From the NCBI GenBank assembly GCA_050084515.1, contig CM114271.1, forward strand, positions 53,134,001 to 53,198,000: a DNA stretch of 64,000 nucleotides, read 5' to 3'. Every line of letters starts with the position of its first letter. The first letter of the stretch is position 1. The notes beneath the pieces were generated by a model. That model was not told where the DNA came from. It searched no databases and saw only the letters and a list, made by a program, of their open reading frames with translations. Positions 56,241-64,000 of the stretch are shown here, piece after piece. A program made the position numbers and the translations under genes. This DNA comes from Blasia pusilla. Taxonomy: Eukaryota; Marchantiophyta; Marchantiopsida; Blasiales.

Positions 56241-59200
56241 GCTGGATAATGGAATAAAAGTAATGAAGCGCGATCAAAGTTTGGACAATCGTTGGGTCGT
56301 TCATTACAATCCTTTGTTATGTACTCTCTTTGATTGTCATATCAATTTGGAGATCACGAATACCATTTCATCTATGAAATATTTACACAAATATGTATAT
56401 AAGGGATCCGATGCGATATCGTTTAAGGTTTCAAATGAGGCAAGCACTGAAACGACAAGTGAGGTAATCGATGAAACTTCATATTATCTTGATGCAAGGT
56501 AATCACTCTTTTGTGAATTCTTTTTCCATTCCTTCAATATGTCTACATTCAAGAACATATCACACTTTACTAATTTCTTTTCATCATTCTTGTGTATCAT
56601 ATATATAGATACGTTTCTTCCTCTGAAGCATGTTGGAGATTGTTTAAGTTTAGCTTATATGCGGAAAGTCCAAATATTTTAAGGTTGGTAGTTCATCTAT
56701 CCGAGTTACAAAGTGTTTTCTTCAACGATGACGACAATGTTGAGGAGATACTACAAAGGAATAGGGAGACAACTCTTACACAATGGTTTGCAACTAATCA
56801 ATTAGATTTGGAGGCTCGAAACTATCTATATATCGACTTTCCCTCCTATTATCGTTGGACCCAAAAAAATGGACTCATAGAATTCAAAGGAGAAATGGTT
56901 GTGGTCATCCCATTGGTCGCTTATATCTTACTCACACCAGGTAAATATGTTTGTAATTTCCATAATGTACTTACAAATTACGTAAATTTCAAGCATCCTT
57001 TTGATCATTTTCATGTTTGGTATATTAAGTGATTACATTCAAGTTTTGATAGGTGAAGGAGAACGACATTGGTTGCGGTTGCTGCTTCATCATGTTTGAT
57101 GCGTAACTACGTATGAATACTTGAGAACTGTGCAAGGAGTGCTATATCCAACATTTAAGGAGGCTGCTATTCAAACAGGGCTTCTTGAGGATGATAGGGA
57201 AGTATTCTCATGATTTCAAGAAGCATCAGAAATCCGCACAGGTCGTACGCTTTGCCAACTCTTTGCAATTATTCTCGCTTACAACACCCCAACTCGACCT
57301 GCTTAACTATGGAGTCAACTTTTGATCCCACTCATAGAGGATATCTTATATGAACGACGCGAGATAATTCCTATTCCTATTTCTATGATAATAATTCTTC
57401 TTTTTGGCTTTTTCTTTTGCACTTACTCCCGTATCGTTTTCTATATGCAGAAAATAGGGATTCTTGATCATGCTCCATACGCTTTAATTATTAACATAGC
57501 ATTATTGGATATCCACTACCATTTGCAAGATCAAGGAAAACGATTATCCGATTTCCTTGATATGCCTCAAGCACATTTCCAAGCTTCATCTTCATATTCG
57601 TATTTGGAAGCAAAAGAGCTCATGTACGATTGAGATGATATATGAACAAGCTAGGCTAGGAGAGGAAAATTCGAATGATGGACAAAGGTTGATTTGGGGT
57701 GCTTTACAAAATAAACTTGACAGCATTATTGCTGGTGATATTTCTTCTGGTTCAAAATTGTTCTTCATTGACGGGCCTGGTGGAACAGGAAAAACCTTTT
57801 TATATAATCTTCTTCTTGCAAGTATATGAGGTGCTCGAGGCATAGATTTAACTGTCACTTCTTCGAGAATAGCTGCTTTGTTGTTAAATGGAGGACGCAC
57901 TACGCACCCACGCTTCAAGATTCCAATTAATATAGATGAAAACTCCACTTGCAAGTAAGTATTGAACCATTTTATGACTTTGTAACTCTTTTAATATTAT
58001 AAAGATAACACTTGCCCAACATACTTATATCTTTTGGTATATTTTTTGTAGTTTATCTATTAATAGCAAAGTTGCGCTCTTGATTCAAAGGGATTGGCTT
58101 ATCATATGGGATGAGGCACCGATGACTCATCGCCATGCATTTGAGGTTGTAAATCGATCCTTTCAAGATATCATGGGAGTGGTATCAGAAGACTTGAAGA
58201 ATGTTCCGTTTGGTGCCAAATTAGTAATCTTTGGTGGGGATTTTCGCCAAGTGTTACTTTTTGTTCGTCATGGAGACCATCCAAAAATTATTCAAGCCAC
58301 ATAAAAAAGGTAATATTTATGGTCTCATGTGAAGGCAATGAATCTTACAACGAATATGAGATGTCAAAATTTGGAGGTGAACATGCGTGTACAACAACAA
58401 GATTTTGCAAATTGGTTATTGGAGGTTGGAGAGGGACGTGTGCCTTCTGAATATCACTTGGGAGAGGATTTTATACGATTTCCAAATTATATGGTGACCT
58501 AGAGTAGGAATATAAGCGATCTTATTGACATCATCCATGGAAAGGATTATGAAAAGTTTCATGATATCACATTTTTAAGAGATACAAAAATTCTTACACC
58601 AAAAAATCGAGATGTTGATGATATCAATGCAAAAGTCATGTCTCGATTCTATGGAGAGGTAATATTGGTTGTCAAATAATTTTCATGTCATTTTCTTAAT
58701 AAATACTTGAATTATATTATGCATCAAAACTAAAGTCATCTTCTAAGATATGTTTGTTCTATGCCTTAGTGTTGATTCTATTTTGGATGAGGGAATGAGT
58801 TATATCGATCCGAAAAAATTCCTAAATACGTGCTTACAGTCAAGTTTACCACCGCATCGCTTAAGCTTGCAAATTGGTGCGCCTATAATGCTTTTACGAA
58901 ATTTGAACGGTTCAAAGGGACAATCGAATGGAACTCGATTGGTGATCCGTGGATTCATACAACATGTCATTGATGCTAAAATTATCACAAGGAAGAACAT
59001 TGGAGATCGAGTCTTTATTCCACGAATCCCATTGATTGCATCAGACTCGGGCTTACCTTTTGATTTACGTAGATTTCAATTTCCTATTCGTCTTGCTTTT
59101 GTCATGACTATCAATAAATCTGAAGGTCAAACTTTGAAAAAGATAGGAATTTACTTACCTACATCAATATTTTCTCATGGTCAATTTTATTTAGCATTGT

Positions 59201-59307
59201 CAAGAGTAGGAAAAAAAAAGGAAATAAATATAACAATAGGAAATGACGCACTTTCAAATGAAAAAGGACACTTCACACGAAATGTTATGTATAAAGAAAT
59301 CCTTTAG
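56241..59307 (+). pseudogene. Helitron Pif1-like helicase part
   Basis: Exon-like stretches separated by AT-rich introns encode NTISSMKYLHKYVYKGSD (56241-56500), LTQWFATNQLDLEARNYLY (56610-56940), Walker A FFIDGPGGTGKTFLYNLLL (about 57760-57815), Walker B LIIWDEAPMTHRHAFE (about 58095), FGGDFRQVL (58230), and near the end SSLPPHRLSLQIGAPIMLLR, FVMTINKSEGQTLKKIGIY and QFYLALSRV. This is the SF1B Pif1-type helicase fused to Rep in plant Helitrons. The helicase would drive strand displacement. Stops near 57290 and 58500 break it. Confidence 0.85.
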
Positions 59308-59373
59308 TAAAATAATTTTTTTCTTATTAATATTTCATACCCGTGCCCGTGCGATGCATGGGCACCTTACTAG

Positions 59374-61362
59374 TATTATATGTTTTCGTTGAGCTCAACA
59401 ATAGAAACTTGTTAGGTGTGAAATCTTTGCTACTTGTGAAAAATATAGGGTTTAACATGTCAAGTGCTAATGTTACTATGATGATAAATTATAAGAGGAC
59501 ACATTGCTATGATTTATCCATCATATGGCACCATGAAAGAAAGTTAGGGACTGATATACTTGCGTGCCAAGAGGAAAATTAATTGGGCAAAATTAGTGCA
59601 TGGCCCCCAACCCCTCCCTGAAGATAGAGATGTGTGGATCAATGCAAGGCAACAAATTAATAAATATGGAGGTTAAAGACAATTCCTATAGAGAAAGTTT
59701 CCTTAAAGAAATCTATATCGTATTATTACTAGCAAGTCCATGTATTGTTAGAAAAAAAAAAAGTAAGCACTTGACTTTTTATGAGTATCATCTACATTAT
59801 TGTGGGAGACGCCCTCTAGGATTTTTAACCACCTCATCTTTTGACATTTGGCCCTCTTAGCCAACAAAATCACTCAAGGTTGATTTAATAGTTTAGGGTT
59901 TTGATTACGTCATTAGTTGTATTTGTACTATAATGATGGGCAATTCCAATACCCCATCATTGTTGAATGGTCTATTATTAGTCACAAACACTCATATAAC
60001 TAGAAGAAAAAATAGTAATATTTGACTTTCATGGCCTCTTTATAATTTAGGCATTAGGATGGGGCTAAAAAAGGAAGAGGCGAGATGTTTAGTAAAGAGA
60101 TGGAGAATTTGAATCGAGTAGATTGGGATGGGAAACTTTGTTGAAATAAGGAAGTGGGAGGGATGGGGATTTTCTATTAAAAAAATGATTTATACACTTC
60201 TTGTAAGAAATGGGTAAGGGAGGGAGGTGAAATTCTCTTTTCTAAGTAAGGAAAGCAATAGGGGTAGGATTTTTTTAATAAGAGGGATTATTGTCCCAAA
60301 ATAAAGTGGTAGTAGTGGGGGGTTTTCAAATGAAGAAAATCTGAAAGATAAAGGCAAGAAGGGGATAAGTAGAGCTTAAAGCATAGAGGAGGGTTACATT
60401 AAGGATATGAAGAAGGATTTAAATTTTTCTACACTAATGTAAAAAATTTCATGAAACAAAATTTAAAATTATTAGTGGATAAAATACAACTTCAAAATTT
60501 ATTAAGATATTATAAATTGATGACTAAAAGGAGATTGGGGATGTACATTTGGAGTTTTTCATTTTTCTTCCAAAATATGGGGAAGTGGGTCTTCTAAAAA
60601 AGAGATGGCACTTTAAGAAGGGAGAGTATACACTTGGTTGTGGCAAAGAGCATTTTTTTTTTCTAATCTAATTAAAATAGGATGGGTTTGAGGAACCCTC
60701 TTTTGGTGTCGACACGTATGCTTTTTACAACCTTCCCATATGGACACGTGTACAAGAGAAATTAAGAACTAACAAAAAACTAAGGGTACATGTTTCTCGT
60801 ACAATTTTTCACCCGTACATAGTACAGACAGGATGCTAGTAGTACATATTACACAAGCATACCAACAACAAAAAATATAGATGGATATAGATCTATATCC
60901 ATCTATATTTTTTTCCCAAATGGATCTTGGTGGATGAAGGAGAGGGTTATACACAAAAATGATCGCTCTATTTGGAGTCATAAATATAACATAAAATTGA
61001 TCTAAAAATTATCTTGTGTGTGGCATCTACTATTAGATATAATCAAAGAATTAAAATGAATATTGGATCGATGTGAGAGTTAAGACTTTTTCCCAACAGG
61101 AGGGCTTCTTACATGTTCAATGAGTTGATCTTACAATCCAAGTAAGGTTGACTCACTACAATTAATGGGGCATGGTTAATAAAAAAACCGTAGATTAAAA
61201 AACTTAAGAATGAAACTTCAATGGAAGCAAAGAAAATACTAGATGATGTCATTTTTTAAAATAAAATATTATTTCCTAATAACATAATTCTACTTATTTT
61301 ATGATTTTAATTTAAAAATATTAATAAGTAATAACTAAAAAATGCTAAATATTTATTTTCAA

Positions 61363-61364
<2 letters not shown>
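59374..61364. other. No gene seen; AT-rich
   Basis: AT-rich sequence with short frames and no motifs. It contains the perfect 44-base palindrome at 60870-60913. Confidence 0.6.
60870..60913. repeat. Perfect 44-base palindrome
   Basis: The arm AAAAAATATAGATGGATATA with its last two bases GA (60870-60891) is followed immediately by its exact reverse complement (60892-60913), centred on AGATCT with no loop. Confidence 0.95.

Positions 61365-61420
<56 letters not shown>
61365..61420. repeat. (CT)n microsatellite
   Basis: About 28 CT units, interrupted only at the first bases. It is preceded by TTTTCAAACC. Confidence 0.95.
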
Positions 61421-61422
<2 letters not shown>

Positions 61423-61724
61423 CACCCCATGTGGACAAAGTTTGTATCCATGGACTTTGTCCATCATATGGAAGAACTTATCCATGTGGATCACACCTTC
61501 CCCTTCTTTCTCGTTCCCTCCACTTACCTTCGTGTTCCATACTCTCCCGTTTCTTCCTCCCTCCATCTTCACTCCCTCCCCCTTATTGCCCAACTTGCCC
61601 TTGCCCTACCTTCCATCATGAACTATAAGTGTAGGTCCTACCTATTGCAATCCATGTCTGTGGACATGTGCAGATTCATTTGTCCATGTGCGTCCTAAGG
61701 ACAAACTTATCTATTTTTTTGAAA

Positions 61725-61727
<3 letters not shown>

Positions 61728-61794
<67 letters not shown>
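61728..61794. repeat. (CT)n microsatellite, second tract
   Basis: About 33 CT units, preceded by TTTTGAAACCAT, similar to the lead-in of the first tract 360 bases upstream. The sequence between the tracts (61421-61727) is pyrimidine-rich and non-coding in appearance. Confidence 0.95.
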
Positions 61795-61795
<1 letters not shown>

Positions 61796-63664
61796 ACAAA
61801 ATGGGTTTAAATTTTATTTTTAATTATAGTTATTACAAATAGATGGTGTGTGTTTAATTTCCCTCTTCATTGTCACTTATTCTCTTGTTGTTCTATGAGT
61901 TCAAGGAGCTTACCCATGAAGCCCTTGAAATTAATTGGTATGTTATTATCTCTTGGCTTCGTTGTTCAATGAGTTTTTGGTGTACATCTTCTAGCTTGTG
62001 GCTCTGCCTCTATTTTCGACTAGGATTTACATGAGTCCTACGAGATCCAGTTGAAGGTTGTTTTTGGTTTGGTTTCGAATCCCTTGGATTCCATGTGTTT
62101 CCCTTCTTTTGTGTTGGGGATTGTATTAGGACAACGAATCCCATGAGGCCACACACTTGCTACTCTTTCTTAAACTTCAAAATATTATAGTATCTTTGTT
62201 TATAAAAAAATATGTAAGATCAAGATCTCCAAAGATTGCTCAAGCTTGTATGCTTATATTTAGACTTAACTAGTTATTTCCTAAAGCTTGTAAGATCATA
62301 TAGCTACAATATGCAAGGGAGGGGTTTAGATGAATGCAAAAGCTAAATTTTTGTAAATTATTGGATTACCAAGTAAGTAATTATTAAGGCAGGACTATAT
62401 TATCATACAGCCATTCAATTGTTTTATATGTCCATTTTTTCATTCTCTGTTGCACCTACAAATCTTTTTAGAGTCCAAATTTGCAAGTGAATGTAGTCCA
62501 AGTATATTGCATATCTCTCATCAATGATGCACGAGATTATCCTCAACTTGCAAAGAAATCAAATTTAAGAATTAGGACTGCATTGCAAGTGTGAGTATGG
62601 AGACTCATAAATAACTTGCAAAGTAAGCAACAATTTATAAGTAGTCTGTGAGTCCTCTATGAGTTTACGGTGCAAATCCACGCTTTTGCATGAATTTGGA
62701 AACACGGTCACAAAAAGACTCACAAACACGAAAACTTCAAAAAATCACTTGTCTTCTAAGAGACCCTTTTTCACCTTTTCCCCAAACTTTCCAAAACTCC
62801 TATTACTCTTAAGCTAGCTTATTTCAACTTAGAACAAACTATTTATTTATGAATAATACTTGTAAGATGGCAAGTGGGAATATAAAAAGGGAGGGAGTTA
62901 ATATTATAGGAGAAGATCCATGGGATAATTGGTATTAAAGTTACCTTGGGATTATAATTAAATATTTTTTCCCAAGATAAGTTCTTATATGTGATTTTGA
63001 TACTAGTTGTTATATTGTGATGCTATATTGTGGCTCTCATTGGTTAGAGCACTCTAGTGTTTCATGTTTATATCCTCTTATTAGAACACAATAGATCTTA
63101 TGCCTTGTTCCATTAGCATACATACACATCACTACACAATGTAGTTTTCTTTTTACATCCACACCACATTCAATACTAATCTTCCCACCACATGGAAAGA
63201 CTTGTATATACACATAGATATATTCATAGAAGTATACTAAGATCATATGAAAAATTCAAAGCAAAAATTGACACAAATAATCAAATTGAATCTTAATTGT
63301 GTATGACATCATCAAGCCACATTCATCCTCCGCCATAAAAATGTCCAAACTCTAATTTTCTTACTTCTACCAAAGTCAAGTAGGAGAGATATTTCCTAGG
63401 CTCAACATGAGAAAAATGACACTTGAAAACCACATCCTCACCTTAAATATCATTAATAAAATCCAATAGATGCCCCTTCCAAAGATAGCAAAACTTGTTC
63501 AATTACGTACATAGGTTATTATATGACCATTCACCAAATAAAAAAGCCATGTGCTCTAACTTATTAAAGAATGGGAATGTGTGGAAATCTCGACATAAAC
63601 GCAAAAGCATTGAAAAAAGCCTCATCTAATCACTCAAGACAAAGATACAATTAAACAACATGAT
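61795..63664. other. No gene seen; AT-rich
   Basis: Short frames only, with stop codons dense in all six frames. No recognisable domain, RNA gene or long repeat was seen. Confidence 0.6.
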
Positions 63665-64000
63665 AATTCACTTCTCGTACGCATACACATCGCTACACAT
63701 TGCTGGTCACATCTACACACGACACAACATCAATCTTCTCCAACATATGGGTAGATCCACACATAAATGAAATAGACTCACAAATATACGAAGGGACCCC
63801 ACAATAAAGTAAAAATGGCTCCGCCGGCCTAAAATTCCACTCATGAATCTACATCTCCATATCAAACCACACCCATCTTACGCTATGAGGGAATCCGGAC
63901 GCTAGCACCCTAACTCCTACACACCCACACACGTCTATGCAAGAGAGGCGCTCCTAAGGCTCAACATGAGAAAGATGGCTTGGGAAAGCCATTTTCCTCA
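63665..64000. repeat. Rearranged LTR fragments of the 26-28 kb family
   Basis: Bases 63680-63803 match, in the same direction, 26700-26835 (CATCGCTACACA, the GGGTAGATCCACACATAAATGAA block, then GGGACCCCACA). Bases 63815-64000 match 26470-26650 as the reverse complement (GGAATCCGGACGCTAGCACC, CTCAACATGAGAAAGATGG). The two LTR pieces are joined out of order, so this is a rearranged remnant. It runs past the window end. Confidence 0.7.

Larger units (their letters stand above)
53700..59373 (+). mobile_element. Autonomous-type Helitron, decayed, with intact 3' end
   Basis: The element encodes Rep (53722-56147) and a Pif1-like helicase (56241-59307) separated by short introns. The 3' end at 59345-59373 has the Helitron signature: a ten-base hairpin stem (GTGCCCGTGC with GCATGGGCAC, GAT loop) followed by CTTACTAG, with T as the next host base. 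The 5' end with TC was not placed. It must be upstream of 53722. Multiple stops and shifts make it non-autonomous now. Confidence 0.85.

Overview
The window looks like nuclear DNA of a land plant or close relative that still makes flagellated sperm. Three intron-containing host genes are legible: a plant-type lysophospholipid acyltransferase (LPEAT1 type, 14987-18756, +), a CFAP298 homologue (29916-32209, +), and an ALKBH-family 2-oxoglutarate/Fe(II) dioxygenase (about 32934-37286, -). CFAP298 serves motile cilia and, as far as I know, is absent from flowering plants, so a bryophyte, lycophyte, fern, cycad/Ginkgo or streptophyte alga fits. A tRNA-Ala(AGC) gene lies at 22931-23003 (-). Almost everything else is decayed mobile or viral DNA. 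Layout: 1-11460 holds a minus-strand Ty3/gypsy element (about 446-8312) between copies of a 1.25-1.34 kb repeat (R1). Between its protease and reverse transcriptase this element carries a cytosine-5 DNA methyltransferase domain, and it ends in a PHD-finger-like domain. A related family left two inverted terminal pieces at 26470-28030, each with methyltransferase motif I next to a polypurine tract and LTR start, and LTR scraps at 63665-64000. A decayed Helitron with an intact 3' hairpin and CTAG end occupies about 53700-59373. A Ty1/copia fragment lies at 53041-53655, and further Helitron scraps at 21.5 kb and 37.7-37.95 kb. The most unusual part is 39.5-53.04 kb, a compact block of closely packed, mostly intronless frames on both strands. 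It contains a family B DNA polymerase (46740-48989, -), a D5-like SF3 helicase (about 49070-50166, +) and an RNA polymerase largest-subunit homologue (51807-53038, -), among ten or so frames I cannot assign. I read it as a fossil insertion of a large double-stranded DNA virus with its own replication and transcription genes. The frames are broken mainly by in-frame TAG and TGA codons, the polymerase has lost a catalytic aspartate, and the right end is cut by the copia fragment. The same TAG/TGA bias is seen in the gypsy element. It fits deamination of methylated cytosine at CAG and CGA, so the inserts were probably silenced by methylation and then decayed. The host genes read cleanly through good splice sites and look functional. 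The virus-like block and the gypsy, copia and Helitron copies do not.
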